Source of the DNA: Kalaharituber pfeilii
Taxonomy: Eukaryota; Ascomycota; Pezizomycetes; Pezizales; Pezizaceae
Length of the DNA: 64,000 nt
Reading direction: 5' to 3'
Assembly (NCBI GenBank): GCA_015179045.1
Contig: WHUZ01000009.1
Span: 1,364,001-1,428,000, forward strand
This document shows positions 44,500 through 56,766 of this stretch, piece by piece. The notes beneath the pieces are model-generated. The model was not told the DNA's origin and made no database searches. It was given only the letters and a program-made list of their open reading frames with translations. A program made the translations under genes and the position numbers. Each line of letters starts with the position of its first letter. Within the stretch, counting starts at the first letter, position 1.

Positions 44500-45245
44500 A
44501 TGACAGTCACCGATCCACCCGTCACGGCGCTCGAGCTTCTGAGTGACCCGACCACAGCCTTGTCACTGGCACTCACTGTTGTGCTGCTAATTGCAGCTTA
44601 CGGCCTCTCTATTGCGCTCTTGAGCCCCTCCACCACAGGAAAGATTCGTACATTGTTTATCTGGCACTTGTTCGATGTCCTGATCCACTTCATTCTCGAG
44701 AGTTCCTTCGTGTATCATTCACTTTTCAGTTTCGCAACCCCTGAACAGCTCGCCACTCAGCCCCGCATGTTCGGGACGCGCCATACCGGGTTGCAGGTGC
44801 ACTGTTCAGCGACGCGCCAATGGCAAAGCTGTGGCAGGTGTATGCGAAGGCGGACTTGAGATGGGGTTATGGAGAACCAAACATTGTCTCAATGGAAATT
44901 TTGACCGTGGTCGGTGCGGGTGGGTTGGCAGCATATGTTGTGTATCTCATTCAACGGGATGAGAAGCTTGGACTGCGGACTGGCTCTGCGGAGGGCAAGA
45001 AGAAGTGGTTCTGGATGGTGATATTGGCAACAATGGAGCTGTACGGTGGCTTTATGACCTTTGTGCCAGAGTGGATTATCGGAAGCCCAGCACTGGTGAC
45101 GAGCAATTGGGTATACAAGTGGTTATACCTGTTCTTCTTCAATACATTGTGGGTCTGGTTTCCGGCCTGGATTATCTGGGAGGGATATGGAGAAATCAAG
45201 GCCGTTGGGCCCTCAGGAGTAGCTGCAGAAAAGAAGCGAACATGA
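44500..45245 (+). CDS. EBP/EXPERA-domain membrane protein, one apparent frameshift
   Basis: The emopamil-binding-protein/EXPERA family includes sterol delta8-delta7 isomerase of animals and plants and related fungal proteins of less certain activity. Seen in order: TM1 (LSLALTVVLLIAAYGLSIALL), FIWHLFDVLIHFILESSFVYH with the conserved His and Glu residues, APMAKLWQVYAKADLRWGYGEPNIVSMEI, then two more spans (MVILATMELYGGFMTFVPEW; YLFFFNTLWVWFPAWIIWEGY). The frame breaks between MFGTRHTG and ALFSDAPMAKLW. Adding one G to the run at 44788-44790 gives HTGVAGALFSDAP and an intact 248-residue protein. No splice pair fits the needed phase. ERG2 (30.8 kb) already supplies isomerase activity in fungi, so this protein may act elsewhere in sterol or lipid metabolism. 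Confidence 0.85.
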
Positions 45246-46896
45246 GCGGTGTACGCAGTATGTTTGTGTTTGTGGGGGTGCGGAAGGGTTCAAAAGGGTC
45301 ATTGGGGTTTTACCGTATGTCCGAGTCGAAATTAAGAGGCTGAGAATGTGCTGGTAGACAAGTCGGCAAGCGGCGAGGTGCAAAAGAGGGGACAATTCAC
45401 TTAATGACGTTCCTAAACGTGGCTTCGGGATATGTGTACGAGAGCAGCTGCAAGATACCATTTTTGGGAATTTATGGCCAGATTTTTATAACCCATGAAA
45501 AGTTGACCATGGCAGAGCATAGCCATAGGGCGCTTTGACGTGATTCCCAGGTCAGGTACATGAGAGTCCGGAGCCGGACCAATTCCATACCGCTTCTGAG
45601 CTGTTAGTACTCGGTGTTTTTCTTTTTGGCTCCCAGTAGCCTGTGTTCAAAATAGATTATCGTTGAAGGTGTACCGACGCGATTAATGCCCATATTTATC
45701 GGAAGGGGCATTATTCGTACTTAGAAGGCCGGTTCCACTAGGGTACACATATGGTAATTACTACTAGAAGCACCCTATCACCGATGTCGATGAATCGTGA
45801 ATCATACAACCCTTGCTAGTCTCGTGTCCGAGTGCAGGTTCCTTACTCAAAATTAATTATTTACTTGCGCCGTTGAACTAGAGTGTGGATTCAATAAGCC
45901 CTGCACAACGTGTCCAATGCCAATCAAGCTCGGCTCCTTCTACTGTTGACTTCGTGCGCCCTCAGAGCGGAAACATCTACTACACCTAAGTAGCAGCCTT
46001 GCGTGCGCCATAATTGAGAGTTAGTAAGGGACGAGTATGTGCTGCTTTGTAATGCTCGGAGTGGGAAATCAATGCAGAGGCACTTATGCAGACTGTTTGC
46101 ATAACCCAACCTCTCTGTACGGCAGCTCTATCTCTACCGATATCAACTACACATATCCTGGATGCATTTCCCCGTGAATCCTCCGTTGCTGCTATAGACT
46201 TCCAGCGCAGATGTATGTACTGACCGCAATACCTCCTTTTATCCTGCCAGATAGCCTTTACGAATACTACTTCTTTCAGAGCTGGAGAGTACTCAGTAGA
46301 GTGAGGTAGCAGTGCCTACGGAGTGTATCCTTGCATTGGAGTTGGCATCCACGCCTTGAGAGGGTGCTGTTCCCAGCTAGCCTCGTCTCGGACAAGGCGT
46401 TGAGTAGGACAGGGGCGCTAGACTAGTGGGTCCTGGTGCAGTCTGACCGTGTGGCCGGAAGCAGGCGATTAGTCATCATCGACGGTGTCCAAGCCGGGGA
46501 ATTTATAGTCCCGGCTCGTCTCCCGCTCCTGTGCAGCATCTTCGCCAGGCCCAGTACCTGTGCAAACCGCCGTAGCTCCTTCAACACATACAGATACGCT
46601 CTGAGAGTTCTGAACCGCTTTCAAGATTTGAGGAACGAGCCGCGAGTTGCTTGTCAGAACAGTACTCGAGTCTGCAGTTATATGCAATCACTGCCGTCCA
46701 TGTTAATGCAATAAATACTACAAAATGTAGAAAAGCATTATTCAGGACGCCCCGTCATCAATATAAAAACTGAGCTAACGATATGGTCCAACACTTCAGA
46801 TACCCTCTGGCCTGTTTCAACTGAAACTATCTAGTTCAGCTTCCTGCCTCTCTCTGACTGCACTGAAATCTTTGCGCAGGGCTGGTTTTTGTACGG
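45246..46896. other. Intergenic, no supported gene
   Basis: Unremarkable sequence between the EBP-like gene and the transcription factor. Small open frames on both strands show no domain features. Confidence 0.4.
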
Positions 46897-49800
46897 ATGA
46901 GTGAATTCGGTGATGGAACGCCGGAACCTGAGGGTGCCCCAACAGGCCACAAGCCACCCGCCGCCAGAGCTGTACGTGAGTAAAAGTGATGATCAGGGCC
47001 GGCCCGGGCCCGAGCTGGTGGGAGGAAATCAAGGGCGACGCAGTGTTCAAACAGGCTGATCAGATATTAGTGTGACTATTGCCGTCAGAGAAAGGTAACG
47101 CAGCGAAACTCCAGCCTACAGCGCCAGGCCATGCTCTTGGTCCCGCATTGATGGCTTATACTGTGCTGGGCATCAACAGGCCGGTTGCTCGAGGGAAAAG
47201 CCCCAATGTCGAAACTGCAAGAATGCAAAGAGAATTTGCACGTACACTGATCCGGTTCTACGGAAGGAGAATCCAGCTGTGAAGATGTAAGCACTGTGTA
47301 AGGCTTACTGGGTGTCTCTAATACAGCACTGACTTGTCCTAGCTCGGGCCAGCTGAACACTCTTGGATCGCGGCTTTCACGGATCGAGTCTTTGCTTCCT
47401 TCCCTGAAAGAGAGCCCTTCATCACATTCATCAAGCGGAGGGTTGCCTGATGCAACGGAACAGAGGCTTAGTAACATTGAGAGACATATAGAAGGGATCA
47501 ATTCCAAGCTTGATGCGATTCACGCCCTCTTAACAAACTTTAGCCAATACGCTAGCAAGGCCAGAAAAGCTGCTGAAGCGAATGGAGTACCTGCACCACA
47601 TACCCTCGAAAGGCGGTGGAGCGAGAGCGATCACATAGCTAATGACGGGCACGAGGAGAACCCAGTAGGAGACTCATTGCTTGCTGATGACCAGGGGAAT
47701 ATCCACTACCTTGGAAGATCCTCAAATTACTCGTTCACTGCAGATGCAGAGATACTAGTTCAGTCACGGTTGAAAGGCTACAGGTATTTGGTGGACCCTG
47801 GAGCGACAAAAGGTCGAACCACAAGCATCAGAGACTCTGCCCAGAGTAGTCTAGGAGACGGAGACGACGTAGCAATTGAGGAATGGGAGGAGAAGGAGAC
47901 TATCGATGGCGAAGATGAGGCCAACCTCTTGTCCGGCATGGCCGTTCACCTTGGTGATATGCATATGGGCGTCGATGCCGTTAGCAGCAGAGAACGTACA
48001 GCACCTACTGAAACGACCTTGTCCTCCGACAATCCTAGGCTTAGCGAGACAAGCGAGCTTGATAGAGGTAGCATAGTAAAGTATGGGCCAGATTCTGAAT
48101 TTTACATTCCTACTCCTGAGGAGGAGAAATTATGTCTAGAACGTGAGTCCTACCATTTATGAGCGTCGTTGGACGTTGTGTTTCATCCATTAACGCGACT
48201 TCTGCTGCAGGCATATACGGTACCATCACTGCTGACATGCCTCTGTTCTGTAACATGCAGCCTGAGCACGTCATAAGGCAAATTTATCGAAACCCTCAGA
48301 GGTTCCTTGCCAATAGTAACCTAGACCCGTCGTGGGTGACGATTGGTTACTCTCTTGCGTACTACGGTCTTGGGTTTCAAATGAACACGGATGATGAAGA
48401 GCAGCGTCGGAAGGAACTCATATTGAAGCGAAACATGGCCCGAAATGCATGGGCCAGCTTTAAGGATTTGAAGGTCTTCTTGACACCTGGCATTGAGCAT
48501 GTGCAAGCGTTGATGCTGCTTGGTGTCATTGCCCAAGATACTTCACGGCCGGGGCTTTGCTGGATGCTCACTTGTCAGGCTTGTCGATTGGCTCAGGCTA
48601 TGGGTCTACACAGGCGTGTTGACCCGGCCAGCAGCCACGGCCTGAGTGCTGCTGATATTGAGCTTAGGAAAGTGGCTTTCTGGACATTATATGTATTGGA
48701 CAAATCATTCTCGCTTACATTTGGTCGGACATCATGCTTCCAAGACTATGACTGTGACGTGGAAGTGCCTAAGTTCAGTGAAATTCCCCCAAAGCCTGGC
48801 ATGAGCCCCAATGAATTGATGGCTTGTTTTCACCCAAATTATTTGAGAGCCTTGGTGGAGTTAGCCAAGCTGCAAAGTTCGGTTTACAAGAAGCTTTATT
48901 CAGCTAAGGGCACAGGCAGCAAAAGTCGCAGTTGCTGGATGAAAGAAACGGAAAAGTGGGTGTGGGAATTGGATGCGAGATTGAGGATGTGGAAGGAAGG
49001 TTTAATAACCGTGAGTCTGGTTCATCCAATCTATAACTTAAACTCATATGAGACACAACAACTAACAAAAAGAAGCATTATAGGAGCTTGTTTCGATGGC
49101 ATATACCTCATTGATTCCAAAGTCGAGCCGTTTTCACGAAGATATCGTAATTTCTCTGGAAAGTATGGAGTTCTCATACCACACATTGATGACGATAATC
49201 CATCGCCGGTTATTCCGCCCCTCGACTATGGAGGGTGAAATCGATGGAGAATCCATCGATGCTCTCAATGACACTAGAAAGCGAAGTCGCAATATTCTGT
49301 TACACTCTGCGAGATCAGCAATTAATATCGTACGGAAATTGGGGAATAATCATAAGAATTTTGTCAAGACTAAATGGTCAGTGGGCTATAATTTATACCT
49401 CCCAGGGAATGCATTTTGTGGATAGAAATTAACACTCTTAGTAGGTTAATTCTTTATCATCCGTTTGCTCCATTCTTCGTGCTTTTCTCGAAAATCGTTA
49501 CTAGCCCGAACTCTCCGTCCAATGACCTGGATATCGAATTGATGGGCTGCGTTGTCAAGTTCCTCCAGGACATGCGTGCCGCAGCCCACATTCCTAAAGA
49601 TGGTGGCGACGAGCGGGACGAAGAGGACGGGATAAATAGATTTTTAACAGTTGTCAATGCATTTATTAGGGTTGCCAAGAGCTTCGTGAAAAGAGACAAG
49701 GAACGGCAACGTAGAACAGAGGAGGAGAAACAACAGACGAAGGGGCATGAAAAAATTGAGGCAGCGAATACGCCAGACCGGAGAAGCATGTGGAATACCA

Positions 49801-49991
49801 CGATAGTGGACGTGGAGGCGGTCAAGTCTTTGGAGATAAATTTACCACCGTTGACAATGCCAGACCCGAATTCGCCGAGCCAGGGATCGTCGTCAACGAT
49901 GGACACACCACAGATGCTTACGAATAGTGAGCAGGTACAGAGAGTATGCAGAGTTCATAGCCAGAAAGCGTTCCAGGAGCGGCATGGACCA

Positions 49992-50023
<32 letters not shown>

Positions 50024-50546
50024 ACAACCACCCCAGCAAGGCATAGAACCTCAAAAGATACTACCGGGCGCACCACAACCACAGATGATTTCCACCCTCG
50101 ACTCATGCTTACAAAACCCCTTCCTGCAAGCCGTCCTAAATTCCGAAATACACAACCAAGGCGAGGGCGACTTTTTACGATGGAACTCCACTTCCACGCA
50201 GTCTATAATGTCGCTTCACCAGCTCGAGGACCTGGCGAGTATGGATGTTGATGTGAACATGGATATCGGCGGGATGTACGATGATGTCCATGGCTACCCG
50301 GCAATATTTGCAGGCGGAGCGCCCAAAGGCGCAGGAGAAGGAAATGCTGCGGTAGGGAGTACACTTGGTGGGGGTGGTAGAATGGGTGAATATGGGGCAG
50401 ATGGTGCGAGTGGAAGTGGGAGTGTACCTGGACCAGCAGGACAGACGCATGGAAAGACAGGGATGGGGAATCATTATATGGAGATGTTTGAAACGGCGGT
50501 GAGGCAGGGGGCTATGGATTTCGATTGGATAAATTGGGAAGCTTGA
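46897..50546 (+). CDS. Zn2Cys6 transcription factor
   Basis: Seven exons: 46897-46971, 47071-47094, 47180-47286, 47343-48142, 48211-49010, 49084-49376 and 49445-50546, totalling 1066 codons in frame. Two introns split the zinc cluster. Exon 1 ends AARA, the 24-nt exon 2 is CDYCRQRK, and exon 3 continues AGCSREKPQCRNCKNAKRIC, giving C26-x2-C29-x6-C36-x6-C43-x2-C46-x6-C53, a canonical GAL4-type binuclear cluster. A coiled coil follows (LSNIERHIEGINSKLDAIHA), the dimerisation element. The fungal-specific regulatory domain occupies exons 5-7 (IYGTITADMPLF, GLCWMLTCQACRLAQAMGLH, RKVAFWTLYVLDKSFSLTFG, LILYHPFAPFFVLF). The C-terminus contains a glutamine tract near 49990-50040 and a Gly/Met-rich probable activation region. 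The target genes cannot be inferred. Confidence 0.88.
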
Positions 50547-51160
50547 GGCATTGTGTTCATTTTATTTTTATTTAATTTCTTGGTTTTTTATCATATTTTA
50601 CTTTCTTTTTCAGTATTCATTTGCACGTTGTATCGTTTGGGATTATGTAACTTGTGTGGATTGGTATTGTCTATCTTCTGAGATGGCATATTTGAGTTTG
50701 ATGTTCAGGTAAACATAGTGGCGAGCATTTCACTGTCATGTAAAGCAGATATATTTTGGATACTTGGTATATTTTCAACTTTTTAGGCAACTGCATATGT
50801 GTGACTATAAGAGGAAGCTACATCCATGTATAAAATAGGACCTGCTGAATAGTAATGTTACAAACCCAGAAACGGAAAAAAAAAAAAAAAAAAAAAGGAC
50901 AAGAAGCCAAAGGAAAAGCCAAAGGAACAGAGCTCATTAGGCAACTAAACCTGTCTCCCAACATAAAATTGGACCCAGGGTAAGTTTCTCGGCTGAGACC
51001 AAGCAAATTGTGTAATCTACCCTGCTCCGTGCAGAGAGGGCCCCGGCATCAACACTGTTCTATCATATTGCGTGATATAATCATGAACCGAACCTTATGC
51101 AGCGTATCGTATCCTACAGCTCTGTTCGTCCCACCTTGCCAACACGCCATCGTACACCAC
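50547..51160. other. Convergent intergenic region
   Basis: This is the shared 3' region of the transcription factor and SCP2 genes, with a poly(A) tract at 50876-50896. No gene is supported. Confidence 0.4.
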
Positions 51161-51703
51161 CTACAATTTGGCCTTCGGAGATTCCATGTACTGTCGTGCA
51201 CCCTTTAAGACAGTCTGTATATACGTTAGGACACTTTTTCACACCTACGACCCTATGCCAACAAGCGCTACCTACCTCTGCCTTGGTCGCCTTCATAAGG
51301 TCCCCCCTAACCTTCATCTTGCCTCCCATAAACAACTTCTGTGCTTGCACCTCCCCCTTCACAAGCTTGCCAAAGTCCTCGTCCTTGAACTCGAGCGTCA
51401 CGTCCGGCTTCTGACCTTCGGGGGCCGAGCCAGCGCCAACGGTGCCGGTTGTTTTGAGATCGATGTACCAGGAAGAAGTGCCAGAGCCATTATTGAGTTT
51501 GAATTCAAAGATTGCCTTGCCGCCGGATTTGAGAGCGGAGGTACGGGAAGCCTCGGTAGAGAGGGCAGCAGCGATGGCATCGAAGGCGACGGAGGAAGGG
51601 AAGGATGCTAAGGTAGGGAGTGGCATGTTAGTATGGCTCAGTTTAAAGGGCAAAGAGGGAATGGGAGATCATAGGGAGCGGACGTACGATTGGCAAGAGG
51701 CAT
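51161..51703 (-). CDS. SCP2 sterol-carrier-domain protein with PTS1
   Basis: Three exons, 51703-51688 (16 nt), 51607-51276 and 51214-51161, give 133 residues. Exon 1 supplies MPLAN, leading into SFPSSVAFDAIAAAL, where the family's start normally lies. The SCP2 fold is clear: GGKAIFEFKLNNG, SWYIDLKTTG, KPDVTLEFKDEDFGKLVKGE, AQKLFMGGKMKVRGDLMKAT. The last exon ends PKAKL; AKL is a peroxisomal targeting signal type 1. The protein is expected to bind sterols, fatty acids or acyl-CoAs in the peroxisome matrix and aid beta-oxidation. An unspliced start (codons at 51653 or 51626) is possible but fits the family less well. Confidence 0.9.
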
Positions 51704-54700
51704 TACGGTTGTCGTTGTGGAGAGGTTAAATGAATCCGGTAAATGGAATGTAAAATCAACGTAGAGGGACTCTAACGTTTGCCGGCAAAATGAAAGTACG
51801 ACTTGTGTGGAAGTGTATGATCTATAATAATCGCGGTGTGCGTGAACAACCCAATAAATAAGCTGTAAAACTGGCGTAGAAGCGGTCTCTTGTGTCTGGG
51901 GAAAGGTTGGTGGATGTGGCCGGGGGAAAATGGGGAACGTCATCTGCTAATCCTTGTGGATAGTGGCAGTACGGAGACATGTGATAGCCGAGGTTAAGTA
52001 GTACCAAACTTGGCTTGACTTGGCGACAGCGAGGGAGTCTCGCGCACAGATGCGGCTAACAGGAGGGCTATCGCGATGGTACCTGACGACGACGGTAAGT
52101 GCTTGTGATGCGAAAAGCTCCGCGGCCTACTAAAAGCTCATGCATTACATATGTGCGTACGAGAGTGCTCGTGTGCTACGCTGGGGACTGAGCTATACTG
52201 CGATTGTCAAAGATCAGGTTGACGTTGCGGCATTGGGCGTAGCCCTAGTGACTTTTCTCGCACGCCGAAGGAGGTGTAACAACAGGACAAAACTTACTGA
52301 GAAAATCAGTACGTTACTGAACATAATACGTACCCGGACCCCGCTTTTGATGGTCTTACTGAACGTTACAGGCGACTCGATTTGACCGGTTGCTGGGGAG
52401 CACCGACCAATGAAAGGGGTGGATGTTCTTGTAAGTATTCAGTTGGAGTCGAGTGTACTCGCATGGGCTGCTGCGTACAAAACTTAAATGAAGTGCTGCC
52501 GCGAAGGTTGTGCTTGGGCATCGGAACAGACTTGGTAGAAACGCCTGCTAGAGGACTCAGATGACGATTGGAAGTGCTCTGTGGTAATTTGTTGGAACGT
52601 ACAAGAGATCAAATTCGGGGAATGGCAGCAGAGGCGGTTGGTATGCCAAGTAATACCCTTCCCTCTTGTCGTGATCCCAAAATTAGTAGTAGCCCATTGC
52701 ACCCAGACTGCACGGCTTGTTTAAACCGTCGAGAACGCTCAGCACTCATGACTGTACATGTATGTCTTCGAATTCTTTGAATCAAATGTCATAGGGGGCC
52801 ATCAGCGAAGGTCAAGAGTCTAAACTGTAGTAGCTGTCGCGCAGCTGTCTCTCGAGTAAAGCTAACGGTGCTAGCTCAATTTCATTATCATAGTTGGTTG
52901 AAAGCGGCTGCTGCATGATCTGTTGAAACTATAATAAATACAGGCTGTTATGCTGCGCAGACACAATACTTTTTCTAGCTATTTGTACACAAGTAGATAT
53001 ACTTAATCATAGTAAGGTGATGTTTACACGAAAAAACAAAAACGAAACGACACGAAACTGCAGAATCTGTATATCACAGGATATCCAATCAACCGAATGC
53101 GTGCAGTGCCAAAGTGGAAGCAAGTATGAGTAAGCATAGCAGTAATCTTGTAGTTATGGATCAAACCAAAATATTTGGGTGATGTAGTGCAAACACCATC
53201 ACGGCACAGGAAGTCGGGCACTAGTACTGCAGTAAAGATATGCTAAAAGTGCTGCAAGTATGGCCGGCATGAAGTATATCAATGCTGTGTTACTCTGTAA
53301 GATCGATGCCACTGCGTTATTACTGTCGCTAGTGTATTATTTCCGAAAGGTTAATGAAGGTAAATGCTCTCGTGTCCATATGCTTGGATTTAAATGGCGT
53401 ATTTTAAAATGTTTAATTATTACCACAAACAGGAAATTCTGGCACGAGGCCGGGATGTTTTGGCGAAGGAGGTGTAATCGTACGTATTAGTACTTACATC
53501 TTACTCGAAAGTCTAATATGTATCTGCTTTAGGCATATGTTTTAGCTGTTGCAAACTCAACTCATAGAGTAAGTATAGGAGGAATGTCAACATCAACGTA
53601 GGTCTGAAGGTATCAAGGTCTATGCCACTGAGAACGAAAACAATGTCAAGCAGCTTTCCGATCTGTGCGGCACAAGGTACTCTACTCTACTTTTACAGGC
53701 ATGCGCTGGAAGTGTACCATGTAAGCACCGGTAATTAAGTTTTTTGCAACATGTAATGAATATGTCGACCCCCAGTGTCCCCTACACCTTACGACACAAA
53801 GTTTGAGCTCAGAGAACTAGAGGGTTACTAATAAGCGCGTTAAGCTGTGCAACGAGGTCTGAGATATTGTTGGTAATCATGTAAATTTTGTGCACTGGTA
53901 TGTACAGCGCCCCAGTTGGTTTATGCTAGCTGTAGCATGAAAATACGATATACTACTGTGATGGCCTTTCATTGGATCATGATCAGTCAGTTCAGATCTT
54001 TCGACTTGCGCAGGGCATCTCGGCGTCGGGGTCCGCGCAGCTTTCACCTCTAATACTCCGGAAATTCGCATCTTCGGGAATACAGCGCCGGATTAGATTA
54101 GACGCTAGACGAGAAGAGTGGACTGCCGGTATCCAGCCAGACTAGCCGGTGTCAGTTTGCCACCAATATCAGCTACTTCTGGGGTGGTTATTGTAAAGGC
54201 TCGGTTTGACGCACATGGTGCACGCTGGTCACAGCATGGCAGAGTCCTCTGGTTGCATATCCTCCGTAGAAGTGGGTGACAGCTCCATCGTACCAGGCTT
54301 CGAGTACCAGTACACTGGGATACTGTACTTTAGCGCCCAGCTGAAATGATTAGTACATCAGTGAAGCAGACGCATTCTCACCTCAAGGCGCCATAACGGG
54401 ACATGGAAATGAGTGGAGTGAAAGATTGTATCAGATCCGGACTCCGAGAACGATGACAGAGACAACAGCAGAACTCCCGGAGTTTGGAAATGCCGGTGTT
54501 CTCATACCCAGGAGTGGCGGTATAAATGTTTAAATTCCCCAAAACCAACAGAGTGCCCCCTCCTGTAATTGGCTTATATTTATACACAAAAAGTCTAAAG
54601 AGAAATAAAGAAACTACTAAACCGCTATTTCCTTGCTCGAACAGTAACGTCTCGCAATCGATTGTCTAAAGAAAAGGAGACGAAAAACATGAATGGCATA

Positions 54701-54814
54701 GTCTAGCTTTGTCTTAGAGGCCGAGCATAGGTACTGTTGATGTATCTGTACAGAACCTGATTTGGCAATTATTAAGGAAAATAGTAGGCAGGCAAACAAA
54801 AAAAAAAATTATAT
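51704..54814. other. Intergenic, no supported gene
   Basis: About 3.1 kb without a recognisable gene. Short open frames (52140-52385, 52382-52564, 53260-53490, 53877-54071) have no domain features, and no splice pattern linking them was found. Confidence 0.4.
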
Positions 54815-55459
54815 CTACAATGAGGACCCGCTTGTCTTTAAAGCTCCGTCGACACTCTCTAAGATCTTTTGAATTTCCTTTACCACTTCCTTCCGTCGCA
54901 CTCTGACTGCAGGGTCGTCGCTCTCGATGCTATCGAGTTTCAGGAGTTCACCCATAATGGTCTCCGAGATCATCCGATGGGCGTCCTCACGTTCCTTCCG
55001 CTCAGTTGGGGTGTTCGCCAGGAAGTCCGCAGTAAGTTTTCCGGTCTTATCCTCCACAGCTTGCCTTACAGCCTCAATTCTTTCCATAGGAGTCAAGACC
55101 AGTTTTGGTTTAGGCGCAGCCATGGTTTTCTTGGTCGATGGAACTCGCTGCTGGCTAGCCATGCACAAAACCTTTGTCCCGCTCCCCATACCTAAACTTC
55201 TCAGGGTCGCTGCATCATCTTTAAGGTTTCTCCCGAGCCCAACAAGAGAAATTCTGTTTGCCTCCACCCTTGTCTCTTGAGAAACCTTTGCACGCAGAGC
55301 ACCGACAGTGACGGCTCCGGCGGAGATTGCACCAAGAGGGAACTTGAATATGTAGTCGTTCTTGCCGTGCTTGACATGTACTATGTCTTCCGTCCGCTCC
55401 GGGTCCTCGATCGGCCCTTCGGTGCTCCCTCCAACGACCTTGTTGATAAATTTCCGCAT
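54815..55459 (-). CDS. BAG-domain co-chaperone with ubiquitin-like region
   Basis: From the first ATG (MRKFINKVVGG) the protein has 214 residues. A ubiquitin-like segment runs about 30-100 (DIVHVKHGKNDYIFKF, ISLVGLGRNLKDDAATLRSL, TKVLCMA). The BAG domain follows (PMERIEAVRQAVEDKTGKL, ...MGELLKLDSIESDDPAVRVR, RKEVVKEIQKILESVD). BAG domains bind the Hsp70 ATPase domain and trigger nucleotide exchange. The same frame stays open upstream to beyond 55720 without an ATG and there encodes a plausible membrane segment (LLPQLLVTSGLVITTILTM), as in membrane-anchored fungal BAG proteins such as Snl1. The true start may therefore lie upstream, via an unseen exon or a sequence error. Confidence 0.8.
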   Translation of the reverse strand: MRKFINKVVGGSTEGPIEDPERTEDIVHVKHGKNDYIFKFPLGAISAGAVTVGALRAKVSQETRVEANRISLVGLGRNLKDDAATLRSLGMGSGTKVLCMASQQRVPSTKKTMAAPKPKLVLTPMERIEAVRQAVEDKTGKLTADFLANTPTERKEREDAHRMISETIMGELLKLDSIESDDPAVRVRRKEVVKEIQKILESVDGALKTSGSSL

Positions 55460-56766
55460 CGTTAGAATTGTTGTGATAACAAGGCCGCTTGTGACAAGAA
55501 GTTGGGGGAGAAGGTCGATTAGCGGTGTACCCGTGCTGTAGTACTTTGATAACGTTGAGCGAACAGCTGGGGGCAGTGAGGAATGGAGCGTGACCAAGAA
55601 CGACTCAACAGAGTCGAGGTAGTGCTGAGGGAAGCCAGGAAACGCCAGCTTGAATGCTAGATATGACCTCTCGACGGTAATAGATAAGATAAAGGTGCGA
55701 TGGTCTTGTTTGAGGCTTGTTCGCTCGACTATATTTATTTAGATTTGGCTTCTCTTTCCTTTTTCTTTTTCGTTTAGCCCCAGAGAAAAGGTTAAGTCGA
55801 GCGTTTTCCGAGTCTATGGACGGACACCGTGTTGCGTTACATGCAAGGGTTTTCGAGGGGCCATCATCCACCTAATGAGCGATGCACGGCTTGGCATGGC
55901 TTGGCCTCGCTGAGTCATGACCCGAAGAGGAAGTTGGACAGTGAGATGGGAAGGATGGGACTAGATGGGAAGTGCACTTTAACGACAGCTTCACTCTTGT
56001 TCGCTCATTACCAAGTATTCACCCTATCGATTGCGCATTCATGTTGCTTCCCATGCTTCCTTTTATATACGAATTCCTGAATAAAATTCGATCGTGCTGC
56101 ACTGCCATCGAATCGACTGATTACAAAAGTATATACAATTGTTTGCAGCTGGTTTTCAATTACATTGACAAGAGCTTTGAATACTTCTATATCCCGGAAT
56201 GACGGCGTCGAGAGCACACAGCAAATGCATGACATGACTCTATCGTTCCTTGTACTGTACATGGCTCAGAAATACACCGTCGGTAGATTTTCTGAGGTTT
56301 GGCGAGGCTGCATTGTGGGTCAATACGCACACGGCTGGCAATGGTAACGCGTTTGTCTCAATATGACCGGAAGTTACCGTCTCTATCATATTGGCATCAA
56401 GTTTTTGTGCTCTCCTGATTTTTGAAGTCCATTTAGCGGTCATCCTTTTTTCACACAACGGAGGTCTAGTAATCAGGTATTAGTGTACTTGACCAAAGAG
56501 TCCGACAACGAGTTCAGCATCATTCTATACACTTTATTCATTCAAATCTCTTCTGGAGATTATGTCTGAATTCATTTGAACCTATCGGCGCTGCAGGGCC
56601 CACAACACTTGATATTGCATACATACTATCCCCTATCATGAAAAATGAATTCTAGACTCAGGAGATGAGATTTTTGTTTGTATATTGAACGGGTGCCTGC
56701 TTTCGCAAAGGCTGGGATACTTTTAAAAAGTTTTGGGATTGATCGTGTCAAGCGTATAGCTACATA
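55460..56766. other. Upstream region of BAG gene and intergenic sequence
   Basis: 55460-55760 is an open continuation of the BAG reading frame lacking a start codon. An 88-codon minus-strand frame from an ATG at 55871 overlaps it in another frame and may be leader sequence. Beyond that no gene is seen. Confidence 0.35.

Noticed and set aside
30826..51703. A sterol or lipid biosynthetic gene cluster
   Set aside because: The relevant genes are spread over 20 kb on both strands with unrelated genes and long gaps between them; these are ordinary housekeeping families.
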